DNA from: Dolichospermum sp. DET69
GTDB taxonomy: Bacteria; Cyanobacteriota; Cyanobacteriia; Cyanobacteriales; Nostocaceae
Direction of reading: 5' to 3'
Assembly (NCBI GenBank): GCA_017355425.1
Contig: CP070233.1
Coordinates: 2,893,501-2,957,500 of the forward strand
DNA: 64,000 bases
In this document: positions 1 through 8,734 of the stretch, piece by piece
How the letters are laid out: each line of letters starts with the position of its first letter
Position numbering within the stretch: position 1 is the stretch's first letter
Notes under the pieces: model-generated
Told to the model about the DNA's origin: nothing
Database searches by the model: none
What the model saw: only the letters and a program-made list of their open reading frames with translations
Position numbers and translations under genes: made by a program

Positions 1-117
1 TAAAGGTTTATTTGCCTTCTGTTCTGTAGCAATGAGATAATCCCGAAAAGTTAATTTTTCGGAAAATTCCATTTCTGGAGTTAAGGTTTTTTTTGATTCA
101 GGGAAGTCATTTTTCAT
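1..117 (-). CDS. N-terminus of unknown protein (runs off left edge)
   Basis: Only the first 39 codons are in the window, read leftward from an ATG at 117; the frame is open to base 1. The visible peptide is polar and charged (starts MKNDFPESKKTL) with no signal peptide or membrane segment yet. It follows the DUF2157 gene on the same strand. In cyanobacteria DUF2157 genes are often followed by a GDYXXLXY or DUF4401 gene, so that is the likeliest identity by context only; nothing in these 39 residues proves it. Confidence 0.5.
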   Translation of the reverse strand, partial: MKNDFPESKKTLTPEMEFSEKLTFRDYLIATEQKANKPL

Positions 118-141
118 GAGATTAATTTAGTAATTGGTAAT

Positions 142-174
142 AGGTAATGGGAAAAGTATTTTTTCCCATTACCT
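142..174. repeat. Perfect 14-bp-stem hairpin between two genes
   Basis: AGGTAATGGGAAAA and its exact reverse complement flank a 5-nt loop (GTATT). It lies between the stop of the DUF2157 gene and the start of the next leftward gene. No T-run follows on the minus strand, so an attenuator, processing site or mobile palindrome is as likely as a terminator. Confidence 0.6.
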
Positions 175-245
175 CTAGATTTTTGATAGGAATTTATCCG
201 CAGAGATTTATAAATATGTCTTCATTTTAGTTGAAAATTGCCCTA

Positions 246-2297
246 TTATCTCCTACTACTAGTACCTCTATCATCTCTATCATCTCTATCGTCTCTATCG
301 TCTCTATCGTCTCTACTGTCTCTACTGTCTCTACTGTCTCTACTGTCTCTACTATTTCTACCGTCTCTACCGTCTCTACTATCTCTACTATCTCTATTTC
401 CACTATTTCCGCTATTGCCGCTGTTACCACTACCTCCAGTTTTCACACTATTGCCGCTGTTACCACTACCTCCAGTTTTCACACTATTGCCGCTGTTACT
501 AGTACCTCCAGTTTTTACACTATTTCCACTATTTTCGCTGTTACTAGTACCTCCAGTTTTCACACTATTTCCACTATTTTCGCTGTTACTAGTACCTCCA
601 GTTTTCACACTATTTCCACTATTTTCGCTGTTACTAGTACCTCCAGTTTTTACACTATTTCCACTATTTTCGCTGTTACTAGTACCTCCAGTTTTTACAC
701 TATTTCCACTATTTTCGCTGTTACTAGTACCTCCAGTTTTTACACTATTTCCACTATTTCCGCTGTTACTAGTACCTCCACTATTCCCACCACCTCCGCT
801 ATTCCCACTATTCCCACTACCGCCGCTGTTACCACCACTATTGCCACTATTACTAATCTTAGAAGTAGTAAAGCGACTTTCAAACCAAAGTCCGGCTGCA
901 ATGAGAGAATAACCACAAATCCCAAATACTAAAGCCCGGAAAAGTACATCAGTGTTATACTCAAAAACACGGCTGATAATTTGCAAAGTAAATAATAGCA
1001 TCCCGCACCAAAAAGAGGTTATGTTGCGTAACTTTAACCCGTCTTGAACTAATCCCCAGGCTAATATTGCTAACAAAACATTGAAAATAAAAATGCCTAG
1101 TTCAGTAATTTGGGTGATAGCTTGATGCCAAAAGGGAGTAATCAGAATGAAGCCCAAAAAAGTGGTAATAATGCTGATTCTGAAAAATACTTCCCGGCGC
1201 AGAGGACTGTTGCTTTGACGAATCAGAAACAACCATTGCAACACTGCTAAACCACTGAGAATTCCTAAATCAATAATTGGTAAAGACGGCAAGACATTGG
1301 ATAAATTACTGGATTGATCAAAGGGATTTAAGAATGATGAAACGCCACTAGAATCTACAGCTTCCCATTGCCAACGGAAGGACAAAAGATAAAACACTAC
1401 ACCAAAACATATCAAGCTTAAATTGCGGGCTAGGGGTTGAAACAACCTATAATTAACAGTGGGAAAAAGTAAATCGTCATAACTCCAAAGTAAAGCAGGT
1501 GGTAGGGCTAAAGCAAAGGAAGCTATCCAAGAAACTACATCAGAAAATGTCAACAGTGGCAAAGGTCTGAGGTTATATTGCAAAGATAGAATAAATGCCA
1601 TAACCCCCAGTCCAAAAATCCACCGGGATCTGCAAATATAAGCTAGGGGAACAAATAGCAACCATGATAATATGGGCATATGACGCACAGCTAACCGCGC
1701 CCAAGTCACGTCCCCAGACACAGACGAGAAATCACCAATTCCTATCCAATAACCGATTTGAATGAGGATAATAGCCATAATTCCCAAGGAATTGAGGGAA
1801 AGACTATAAGCCATGACTAACACCCCAAACCCCCAAGCTAAAAATAACTCAGAAGCTGAACCGCTAATATTGAATATTTGCCCCATTAACATGAGGGTTG
1901 TCCCTAAAATGAAAGCACTGAGAATTAACAATGCTTCTCCGAGTATCCGTTTACTCTCTTGTGATTTTTTACCTTGATTTGTGATCAGTGTAGGTTCTCT
2001 CCAGGTTAAAAAACCCGTAATGGCTGTGGAGAGAAACAAACTCATTAACAAGATAAACTTAACTTCCCGTGACCAACCCTGCCAATTTGCGCCCACAAGG
2101 GTCATTAAACCTAACCCTAACAGTAAACCACCTATGACAATGGCAATCACACCGAAAGCATCACGGGTAGATTCTTCTAGGTTATTTAATTGATGACGCT
2201 TGGCGATTTGGTCATACTGAGAAGAACTAATAATTCCTTCATCTCGCCAATGTTGTGCTTCTTGGCGCAGTTTTTGCTGAAAATTGTTAAATATCAT
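246..2297 (-). CDS. DUF2157 multi-pass membrane protein with repetitive Gly/Ser/Asn tail
   Basis: About 683 residues. The start at 2297 is chosen over the upstream ATG at 2360 because a GGAGAGG ribosome site lies just before it. The N-terminus (FNNFQQKLRQEAQHWRDEG) is the soluble DUF2157 start, followed by roughly a dozen hydrophobic segments; the family is a predicted inner-membrane protein of unknown function. After the last membrane segment the protein becomes low complexity: Gly/Ser/Asn stretches, six 15-residue repeats of the type GGTSNSENSGNSVKT, then alternating Arg/Asp/Ser (RDSRD, RDDRDD) to the end. The tail is encoded by DNA minisatellites and probably varies in length between strains. 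It would be a long, charged, disordered extension; cytoplasmic or external placement cannot be told. Confidence 0.85.
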   Translation of the reverse strand: MIFNNFQQKLRQEAQHWRDEGIISSSQYDQIAKRHQLNNLEESTRDAFGVIAIVIGGLLLGLGLMTLVGANWQGWSREVKFILLMSLFLSTAITGFLTWREPTLITNQGKKSQESKRILGEALLILSAFILGTTLMLMGQIFNISGSASELFLAWGFGVLVMAYSLSLNSLGIMAIILIQIGYWIGIGDFSSVSGDVTWARLAVRHMPILSWLLFVPLAYICRSRWIFGLGVMAFILSLQYNLRPLPLLTFSDVVSWIASFALALPPALLWSYDDLLFPTVNYRLFQPLARNLSLICFGVVFYLLSFRWQWEAVDSSGVSSFLNPFDQSSNLSNVLPSLPIIDLGILSGLAVLQWLFLIRQSNSPLRREVFFRISIITTFLGFILITPFWHQAITQITELGIFIFNVLLAILAWGLVQDGLKLRNITSFWCGMLLFTLQIISRVFEYNTDVLFRALVFGICGYSLIAAGLWFESRFTTSKISNSGNSGGNSGGSGNSGNSGGGGNSGGTSNSGNSGNSVKTGGTSNSENSGNSVKTGGTSNSENSGNSVKTGGTSNSENSGNSVKTGGTSNSENSGNSVKTGGTSNSENSGNSVKTGGTSNSGNSVKTGGSGNSGNSVKTGGSGNSGNSGNSGNRDSRDSRDGRDGRNSRDSRDSRDSRDSRDDRDDRDDRDDRDDRGTSSRR
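268..390. repeat. 9-bp tandem repeat encoding RDS/RDD tail
   Basis: Degenerate iterations of tctctatcg / tctctactg run through this stretch. They encode the Arg-Asp-Ser/Asp C-terminus of the DUF2157 protein on the minus strand. Spurious long open frames on both strands come from this repetition. Confidence 0.8.
424..765. repeat. Minisatellite: two 36-bp then six 45-bp units
   Basis: Two 36-bp units (424-459, 460-495) are followed by six 45-bp units at 496, 541, 586, 631, 676 and 721, nearly identical to each other. Both unit lengths are multiples of three, so copy-number change keeps the minus-strand reading frame. Each 45-bp unit encodes 15 residues rich in Gly, Ser, Asn and Thr. Confidence 0.92.
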
Positions 2298-2529
2298 GAC
2301 CTCTCCGGTACATAGGTGTAATACCAAATCTAAAATCCTAATTTGGTATGAGTTTGACAAGCATTAAAACAAGGTTGGCCTCTAGCCAAAAGCCAGAAGC
2401 CATACCGGACGCACTTTGCAAACGCCATCTGAATATCGGTCATTGTTTTTTTAGTATGCAGCCAAATATATTGATTGCATTGTTCTCGTGTAACAGTTTC
2501 TTTTCTGATTTAATTTTGTAGAAATTTAT

Positions 2530-3297
2530 ATGGAAAAACCTTCTAATTTATTGCTTAAAGTTACCCGACAGTTATTTACAAATGTAGATGAATAAACAAA
2601 GTTTATTGATGCTTTAGTTCATCCCCAACCTTTTGCACCTTGTATTCTTTGGTGTCAAGATAAACCCGATATTTCGCCTTTTAATATGTAAACGCCAACA
2701 CATTGGCAAACGACCGTCTAACCTAATGTTAAATTACATCCATCAAGATTTGCACTTTATTTAATCCTCATTCCTAAGCGTTTGGGGATGTTAATTTCTA
2801 ATTTAAAACGTTGTCAAATTAAACCCAGTGGAGTAGTAAATAGGGATTCGAGTATTTTTGCAGAATTATTGCCAGCTTCGAGTAATTTAGTGATAGTTGA
2901 TGCCCCTTGTACTGGTCAATCTTTACTAGCTAAAAATGAGAAAGCACCGGGATATTTTCACGCGACTTCAATTAATAAAAGTGCCAATCGCCAAAAACGC
3001 ATTATTGCTAATTCTGCCCAAGTTGTTGCCCCTCAAGGTTATTTGGCTTATATGACTTGCACTTATTCTGCTGAAGAAAATGAGCAGGTTTGTGAATGGT
3101 TTTTGGAACGGTTTCCGCATTTTAAAGCGGTGGAAGTTGAGCATTTATCTACTTTTCAATCTCGGTTAACTAGTGTTCCTTGTTATCGGATGTTTCCTCA
3201 ATATCGGTTGGGTGCTGGTGCTTTTACGGTGTTGTTTAAAAATACGATGGCAGGTGATATGAACGGGATTGATTTAGATTCTATGTCTGCTATGTGA
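2530..3297 (+). pseudogene. Decayed RsmB/NOP2/Sun-family RNA cytosine methyltransferase
   Basis: Read in one constant frame from the ATG at 2530, the sequence gives MEKPSNLLLKVTRQLF, then three in-frame TAA stops (at about 2593, 2689 and 2719), then an open segment from 2782. The open part has the family hallmarks: VDAPCTGQSL (motif IV Pro-Cys) and YMTCTYSAEENE with the catalytic-type TCT cysteine. The central SAM-binding motif (FDxCAAPGGK type) is absent: the frame jumps from THWQTT to KRLGMLISNL, consistent with an internal deletion of roughly 50 codons plus stops. A 171-residue product from 2782 is possible but would lack the cofactor site, so a pseudogene is most likely. Confidence 0.82.
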
Positions 3298-3629
3298 AGA
3301 TATCAAAGTATGTAATATTCTTGGATGCTATCCGAATAAAGCCCACCTGCGTGTGATTGACATTTTATTTCTCACGCAGAAGCACGAATAAGTATTAAGA
3401 TTTACAAATTAAAATCAGTCGTCATCAGGTAAATCAAGGCTTTTACGTCTTTTTTGCGTAATTATTGCACAATTTAGTATAATTTTTTTAATAAAATAGT
3501 ATTTTTTACTGTATTCAAGTTAACATAAATCATTTTATATTTATGTAATGAAAGTAACAGTTTAGGCAAAATATCCGCCACAAAAGCAGTAGTTTATCCT
3601 AGATTCTCAGTGATACTAATATTTCACTC
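3298..3629. other. Intergenic, no gene seen
   Basis: A+T-rich stretch with no convincing ORF. It holds a short inverted fragment (cacctgcgtg ... cacgcag) resembling part of the dispersed element at 22.4 and 56.2 kb. In-frame codons just upstream of the next gene extend only to a TAG at 3600. Confidence 0.5.
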
Positions 3630-4868
3630 TTGAAGTACACCCAAGATGAGCCTATATATGGTACTACTTCTGAATCCATTAGTAGTCAGTTGAGTGCAGG
3701 TACTTATTATACGCGGGTAAATCGCTATAGTGGTGATACTACTTACGGCTTGTCGTTAAATGCCACTGAGGTTACACCAACTCCAACTCCCACACCAACT
3801 CCCACACCAACTCCCATTCCGACAGATTGGTATACTCAAAATCTAGTAGATGCTCAAATTACCACTTTAACCCGTTCCTTAGCTGCTGATGGTAATTTGA
3901 GTCGCAATGATATGATTTCCATTTTCCGTGATGCTAAAGATGGTAGTGTAATTGATGCCAGTGAGTTAACTGACTTACGGACTCTTGTTAGTAACTCTAC
4001 CCTCTTCACCATGGCTGATTCGGTGAAGGTCTTATCTAATAAGATTGCCAATAGTGACGTTGCTAACACTCGTTCCGGTATTGGTAACTTGTTTGCCGGT
4101 AGTAGTGATACCCAAATGGAAAATCTGATTGGTAAGTGGTTCTTAGGTACTGCTCGCCCAGATGCAGATTCAGGTTATACCTATCAGTCTGTTAATGGTT
4201 CTCTGTTCCAAAATGGACCTAGTGCTGATGACATTTACCAAGGACAGGTGGGAGACTGCTATTATGTAGCAACTTTAGCTTCTATTGCCCAGGAAAAACC
4301 TGATTACATTCAGAATATGTTTACGGACAATGGTGATAATACCTTCACCGGGCGTTTTTATAACAATGGTGTAGCTGATTATGTCACAGTAGATCGTTAC
4401 TTGCCAACTTCTGGAAACTATGCCGCTTATGCTGGTTGGGGAGGAGGTTCTTCTACTTCCACTAGCAATGAACTTTGGGTAGCTTTAGCAGAAAAAGCCT
4501 ATGCCCAGTTAGCTGAATCTGGTTGGAGTCGTTCTAGCACTTCTACTAACTCCTATGCAGACATTTCAGGGGGTTGGATGGATACAGTAATTCGTCAGGT
4601 AACGGGATTAAGTGCTACTTCCCAATCTGTCAGCAATATGACTCAAACTCAACTGATTAATTTGGTTAATTCTAATCAGGTGTTAACAGCGGGTTTCGTC
4701 TATGGTGCTGGTTATGGTGTTGTTAATGGTCATGCTTACACCATTACATCTTATAATGCCACTAATCAAACTTTCCACTTACGGAATCCTTGGGGTTCTA
4801 CCCATGCTGATGTCACTTGGTCTCAATTATTATCTTTGAGCGCAATTATTCAATGGTCTAATACCTAG
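3630..4868 (+). CDS. Calpain-like (peptidase C2) cysteine protease, N-terminally truncated
   Basis: A 412-residue frame from a TTG with no clear ribosome site. Residues about 10-45 are the last part of a bacterial pre-peptidase C-terminal (PPC) domain (GTYYTRVNRYSGDT), then a (TP)n linker, a helical region, and a calpain-like catalytic domain. The full triad is visible: Cys210 in GQVGDCYYVA, His368 in NGHAYT and Asn386 in LRNPWGS. Normal family members have the complete PPC domain and usually further N-terminal sequence; here the frame closes at a TAG at 3600, so the 5' end seems lost. The catalytic part looks intact, but expression is uncertain. Homologues are usually regarded as secreted or surface-associated proteins. 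Confidence 0.75.
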   Translation: MKYTQDEPIYGTTSESISSQLSAGTYYTRVNRYSGDTTYGLSLNATEVTPTPTPTPTPTPTPIPTDWYTQNLVDAQITTLTRSLAADGNLSRNDMISIFRDAKDGSVIDASELTDLRTLVSNSTLFTMADSVKVLSNKIANSDVANTRSGIGNLFAGSSDTQMENLIGKWFLGTARPDADSGYTYQSVNGSLFQNGPSADDIYQGQVGDCYYVATLASIAQEKPDYIQNMFTDNGDNTFTGRFYNNGVADYVTVDRYLPTSGNYAAYAGWGGGSSTSTSNELWVALAEKAYAQLAESGWSRSSTSTNSYADISGGWMDTVIRQVTGLSATSQSVSNMTQTQLINLVNSNQVLTAGFVYGAGYGVVNGHAYTITSYNATNQTFHLRNPWGSTHADVTWSQLLSLSAIIQWSNT

Positions 4869-5462
4869 ACATCATTGGCAGCAGTACGAATATTAATTAT
4901 TTGTACTGCTGTTTATGGATGTAATCATGATTTCAATAATATCAGGTGATGTGGATGAAGTCCCGGTTCACCTTATGTAATAAAGATTGATTTTCATAAA
5001 TGATTGAATGATTTAGGAGTGCATTATGTTTGATAGTCAACACTATTGCCAAATTACGAGGGTGAGATGATAATGCTTTAACCATGAACTCCCGTTTTTC
5101 ACTCTTGCTTGGCAAAAACAATCAGCCTTAAAAATTCCTTAAAGGTTTCCGACAAGGATTTTTTAAATGTATTGACGGGGTAGATAAGGGTTTTAGATTC
5201 TAAATTACCTTTTTCTCGAAACGCTTATGTATGCTTATTTTTGCCGTTTTTGCCAAAAATTATCAAGGCTCTTATTTTGGCAACACTATTGATAGTTATT
5301 CAAATTTACTTAAAAGCGATTCCTGCGGAGCGCTTCGCTATCGCCTTTGGTACTGCGCCCCACACAATCGCACATCTCCACCATAGTCTAACTAAGAGTG
5401 ATCGCCTTTGACACTGAGTTCCGCACAATTGCACATCTCCACCATCATCTAACTAAGAGTGA
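4869..5462. other. Intergenic region with short dispersed repeats
   Basis: No credible gene. The left half is A+T-rich without recognisable features. From about 5320 it carries the common cyanobacterial GCGATTCCTGCGGAGCGCTT-type repeat and then the 61-bp direct repeat listed separately. Confidence 0.5.
5341..5462. repeat. 61-bp direct repeat, two copies
   Basis: Units start at 5341 and 5402 with TCGCCTTTG and end with CTAACTAAGAGTGA. They differ at a handful of positions. A related fragment (CAAACTAAGAGGGATCGC) appears at about 7088, so this is a dispersed element duplicated in tandem here. Confidence 0.8.
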
Positions 5463-5828
5463 TTATAATTCTTGAATTGTGACTAAACCACCTTCTGTAA
5501 ATTGGATAGATAATTCATAACCATCAAGTAAACCAGTTCCTAATAATGGTAGCTTTCCTGTAGCTAATACATTAACTGCTCTTTCCTCACCATTCCAAAT
5601 AATAGTAGCCTGATGTACTGGTAAAAGCACACGGCTATTATCTGCTAAATTTGCGTACATATCATAAACAAAAGGGAATCCCAAAAGATTCACGGCTGCG
5701 GGAGGTAAGGAAAGAAATTCTGTAAAACCTGTATCAATCACAAATTCAATTGTAAAATCTGGTTGTTCTGGCAATCGAAATATAACATTGACAGTTGCAC
5801 GCCCGTTTTTAATAATACCAGTTATCAC
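5463..5828 (-). CDS. Clan AA (retropepsin-like) aspartic protease
   Basis: A 121-residue single-domain protein. The aspartic protease motif is FVIDTGFTEFLSLP at about residues 29-42 (Asp-Thr-Gly), followed by a second-half LLGTGLLDGYEL element typical of small retropepsin-like cyanobacterial proteins, which act as homodimers. Its start overlaps the stop of the upstream 90-residue gene by 4 bp, so the two are translationally coupled. Such small clan AA genes are common in cyanobacterial accessory islands; substrate and role are unknown. Confidence 0.8.
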   Translation of the reverse strand: MITGIIKNGRATVNVIFRLPEQPDFTIEFVIDTGFTEFLSLPPAAVNLLGFPFVYDMYANLADNSRVLLPVHQATIIWNGEERAVNVLATGKLPLLGTGLLDGYELSIQFTEGGLVTIQEL

Positions 5829-6097
5829 CGATAATCACGCTCCATTTCTCCACTAAAGGAGGCAGCAACTTTGTAACCAATGCGAATACCAAAAAGTCGA
5901 GCAAATCTGTTTTTATTCCGTAAATAATGCGCTGATTCTATGCCTGTTTTATCAATTGCATATTCACCTGTTTCTATATCAATAATTATCATTTTCCCGA
6001 TGTTTTCTTCGGTGTCTACTTGCTGACGAATGCTATTTTCATATAATTCTTTGGCACGTTTTGCGACTTCTTCGCTGCTGAGGAGAATGGCTTGCAT
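5825..6097 (-). CDS. Small protein paired with aspartic protease
   Basis: 90 residues, starting MQAILLSSEEVAKRAKELYE. It contains a short IIIDIETGEYAID strand-like segment and no membrane or signal sequence. It overlaps the clan AA protease by 4 bp (ATGA type), and the same pairing is seen in other cyanobacteria, which suggests a two-gene module, possibly toxin-antitoxin-like with the protease. Function not recognised. Confidence 0.7.
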   Translation of the reverse strand: MQAILLSSEEVAKRAKELYENSIRQQVDTEENIGKMIIIDIETGEYAIDKTGIESAHYLRNKNRFARLFGIRIGYKVAASFSGEMERDYR

Positions 6098-6154
6098 TTT
6101 ATTTCATCCTTTTTCGTGATTATGTATTTATTGTACTTGATTTAGTAGTACAGT

Positions 6155-6445
6155 TTATCCTTCCTCAAGCCACTGTTCATAACCACATATCAGCAATCTT
6201 TTCTTTAAATTAGCGATCGCTTCAGATGTGGGTATATCAATTGACTGTACCCGGTATACATCATTGAGGACAACACTATAATCTTTACCGCTATCGTAAG
6301 CTACAACTTCAGCTAAATTCTTATCTGACATTTCTTCACTGAGTAATGCTAAAAGCGGTAAATAATATTGTGATTCTATCCCCTTGGGAAAAGCACATTG
6401 AATTAATTTATATGTACTTTGTAAATTTTCTTTATCTGTAATCAT
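6155..6445 (-). CDS. DUF3349-like small protein, copy 1
   Basis: The ATG at 6445 is preferred over 6562 because the longer form would overlap the divergent DUF4160 gene and because copy 2 at 10013-10306 aligns from this point. The 96-residue protein reads ...FPKGIESQYYLPLLALLSEEM then NLAEVVA and ends SEAIANLKKRLLICGYEQW. Layout and motifs match DUF3349 (known from actinobacteria), function unknown. The second copy, 3.6 kb away, is almost identical. Confidence 0.65.
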   Translation of the reverse strand: MITDKENLQSTYKLIQCAFPKGIESQYYLPLLALLSEEMSDKNLAEVVAYDSGKDYSVVLNDVYRVQSIDIPTSEAIANLKKRLLICGYEQWLEEG

Positions 6446-6487
6446 GGGATGAGCTACAATTACTATTAAATTAGTTAGCATAACTTT

Positions 6488-6736
6488 ATGCCAGAAATTA
6501 CACGATTTTACGGGATAATTATTAAAATTTTCTTTGGTGATCATCCTCCTCCACATTTTCATGCTGTTTATGGTGAATATAATGCTTTAGTTAGTATTGA
6601 ATCTTTACAAATTATTGAAGGAGATTTACCCAGTCGGGCAGAAAAAATGGTAATAGAATGGGCTACATTATACCAGAAAGAACTACTCAAGATGTGGAAC
6701 AGCCAAGATTTTACTAAACTTCCACCTTTAAAGTAA
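6488..6736 (+). CDS. DUF4160 domain protein
   Basis: 82 residues with the DUF4160 hallmark GDHPPPHFHAVYGEY at about residues 17-31. The family is a small fold nearly always encoded beside a DUF2442 gene, as here (next gene starts 13 bp after the stop). The pair is suspected to be toxin-antitoxin-like, but no activity can be read from the sequence. It is divergent from the DUF3349-like gene. Confidence 0.88.
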   Translation: MPEITRFYGIIIKIFFGDHPPPHFHAVYGEYNALVSIESLQIIEGDLPSRAEKMVIEWATLYQKELLKMWNSQDFTKLPPLK

Positions 6737-6749
6737 TGGAGAATTTTTT

Positions 6750-7055
6750 ATGAAACCTGATCGTATTGTTTCGGCTCAAGCTATTGATGATCGTACCTTG
6801 ATTGTTAAGTTTACAAATAATGAAATCAAAAAATATAATATTTCTAAATTATTAGATAATCCTATGTTTGATCCTTTAAAAAATCCGGCATTTTTCAGGA
6901 ATTTTACCATTGAGTCAGGCGGTTATGCTCTGGTTTGGAATGAGGACATTGATATTAGTGAATATGAACTTTGGCAAAATGGAATTAGTATTACCAATGA
7001 GGAAATAGTTGATAAATTCGACTCGGTACATCGCACTTCATTCACCATTCACTAA
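6750..7055 (+). CDS. DUF2442 domain protein
   Basis: 101 residues. Motifs KFTNNEIKKYNISKLLDNP, a central FFRNF, and ALVWNEDIDIS are typical of DUF2442, the usual partner of DUF4160. A GGAG ribosome site precedes the ATG. Predicted to form a two-gene operon with the upstream gene; role unproven. Confidence 0.88.
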   Translation: MKPDRIVSAQAIDDRTLIVKFTNNEIKKYNISKLLDNPMFDPLKNPAFFRNFTIESGGYALVWNEDIDISEYELWQNGISITNEEIVDKFDSVHRTSFTIH

Positions 7056-7318
7056 CCAAGAGCGATCGCACAACTCCCACTATCATCAAACTAAGAGGGA
7101 TCGCATTATCTAGCTTTAAATCCCAGCTTCCGCACCCTAAACTGTCACACAACGAAAAATGGTCGTTTGGGGATTTGAGATTGGCGATCGCCACCTGAGA
7201 TTTCGACAATTTTGTATCAAAATTATCATTAAAGGTATTCAAAAATCCGAAATTACCGATTGTGACACTAGGGGGTGCGGAATGTGGGTTAAATTTTATT
7301 AAATTTTTAAAATTTTTA

Positions 7319-7341
7319 CCTCCCTATAAAGGGAGGTTTTC
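7319..7341 (+). terminator. Probable rho-independent terminator
   Basis: Stem CCTCCCT/AGGGAGG with a short loop, followed by TTTT. It lies 260 bp after the DUF4160/DUF2442 genes. A second hairpin (GTCAGTATTACTGAC) follows. The rest of 7056-7437 holds a fragment of the 61-bp repeat family and no convincing gene. Confidence 0.55.
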
Positions 7342-7533
7342 AATTGAGTCAGTATTACTGACTTAGAACCTCAGTAGAGGTACTTTTTTGAGACTTAAAA
7401 ATGAAATACGTGATATATTTTACTCTAGGGTCATCACTTGCCGTCAACTTATAAGCAAGGAGGGGAACTCCATAGAATCTACGTTTTCTATTATAGTCCA
7501 TTCATCTTTATTTTGTCAACATTATTATCAATT

Positions 7534-7839
7534 ATGACAATCCCACCCAGTCTTATTCGTCCTAATTTTCCAAAACCAGATCCTATTGATTTTTTTCAAA
7601 AAGCTTTTTCAACTGCAAGAATAGGAAAATATTTTGAATTTGTATCATCTACAAAAGAAACAACTGACAAAGATATTAAGAAAGCTATGAGGCTTTATGA
7701 AATTAACATGATATATTGTGAATGTTTGTATCCAAGCTTACATACATTAGAAATAGCTCTCCGCAATTACATAGATATAAGTTTAATTAATAAATATTCA
7801 TTAAACTGGTTTATTTGTAATAATGATTATTTTGAATAA
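7534..7839 (+). pseudogene. Truncated Abi-family (abortive infection-like) gene
   Basis: The ATG at 7534 opens 101 residues that begin MTIPPSLIRPNFPKPDPIDF. The segment RLYEINMIYCECLYPSLHTL followed by EIALRNYIDISL is the start of the Abi_2-like helical core, in which HEPN-type RNases conserve helix 1 and a later R-x4-6-H. The frame stops after NDYFE, so the C-terminal half carrying the catalytic residues is missing. Compared with family proteins of about 200-300 residues it is an N-terminal fragment. An upstream in-frame TTG (7438) would add an unlikely hydrophobic leader. Confidence 0.55.
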
Positions 7840-7962
7840 GTAGGTAAACAGGAAAATTTAAAGGTATGTAACGGTATGTAAAGTTGTCTAAACGCGAGAT
7901 TATGATTGAGTTTCAGCCATTTTACAAAACGCAATAAATTTCGCTTTTATAATGTTGGACAT

Positions 7963-7995
7963 TAGGAGGTGTATCAATTAAAAATACATCTCCTA
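7963..7995. terminator. Hairpin between convergent genes
   Basis: TAGGAGGTGTAT pairs with ATACATCTCCTA around a 9-nt A+T loop. It sits between the 3' end of the Abi-like fragment and the 3' end of the Panacea gene, so it could serve as a bidirectional terminator, although there is no long T-run. Confidence 0.45.
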
Positions 7996-8009
7996 TGTTA
8001 ATAGAAATA

Positions 8010-8567
8010 CTAGACACTTAGCACCTCATCTAAATATGCTTCCCTCAGTGCTATTTGTCTAATTTCCTCAATTTCTTCCTGACTTTTACCAACATTTTTC
8101 AGAATATCTTCTACTGAAATGGGAATAGCAGAACCATGAGGATCTTTCCACTCTGGTAAATCATGAGTCCATTCAGCAACATGAAATGGATCAAGATGTC
8201 CAAAGCTTTGATATACCTCTTGAAGAATCTCTTCCTCTTCTTCACATAGTTCATCATTTCCTGGATCTTTGACTAAGTAAACAAAGTTCTTATCACCAGG
8301 AGAAATATACTCAGACCACAGAGGTAGAGCATCATCAACAGGTTTACCTTTAATTAAATCATAAACACCACTAAGAACAGGACCATATTTCATTGATACA
8401 TAATGATTACCTGTAATTGGTTGTTCTATTCTTTCTAACGCAATACGATCAGCTATATAGAGCATTTTTAGCAAGCCTAAATACTTCATAGGCTTACCAT
8501 GCAGCTTTATAAGTATAGCTGCTGCTTCTACAGCTTTTTCTGGGTAAAACCGAAACTGGATAGGCAT
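8010..8567 (-). CDS. Panacea/SocA-domain antitoxin-like protein (DUF4065)
   Basis: 185 residues from the ATG at 8567, chosen for its AAGGA ribosome site; a longer upstream form is possible. The N-terminal half has the Panacea signature: KLLKMLYIADRIALE-type helix, ITGNHYVSMKYGPVLSGVYDL (G..Y....GPV), then an acidic linker. Panacea domains are antitoxins in many type II TA systems and SocA is a ClpXP adaptor antitoxin. No partner toxin overlaps it; the nearest candidates are the Abi-like fragment (convergent) and the RelE operon upstream on the same strand. It may be an orphan. Confidence 0.8.
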   Translation of the reverse strand: MPIQFRFYPEKAVEAAAILIKLHGKPMKYLGLLKMLYIADRIALERIEQPITGNHYVSMKYGPVLSGVYDLIKGKPVDDALPLWSEYISPGDKNFVYLVKDPGNDELCEEEEEILQEVYQSFGHLDPFHVAEWTHDLPEWKDPHGSAIPISVEDILKNVGKSQEEIEEIRQIALREAYLDEVLSV

Positions 8568-8734
8568 AATTATCCTTGAGTAGCAGTGTAGTACATCTAT
8601 ATTATAAATCTTGATCTGAAAACGCGAAAATTTATTATACAAATCTCAGACTATGTCATTACTCAGTTTATTTCAACTTTGATCTTTTCCCTTCCCCTCT
8701 CTGCGTCTTTGCGCGAAATAAAAAATCTACTAAC

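Noticed and set aside
231-932. Long plus-strand ORFs rich in Ser/Thr or Leu/Pro over the minisatellite
   Set aside because: They are shadows of the repeat-coded tail of the minus-strand DUF2157 gene, which has real domain content and a ribosome site.
7042-7242. 66-residue minus-strand ORF
   Set aside because: It overlaps the DUF2442 end and repeat-like HIP1-rich DNA; no ribosome site or domain.
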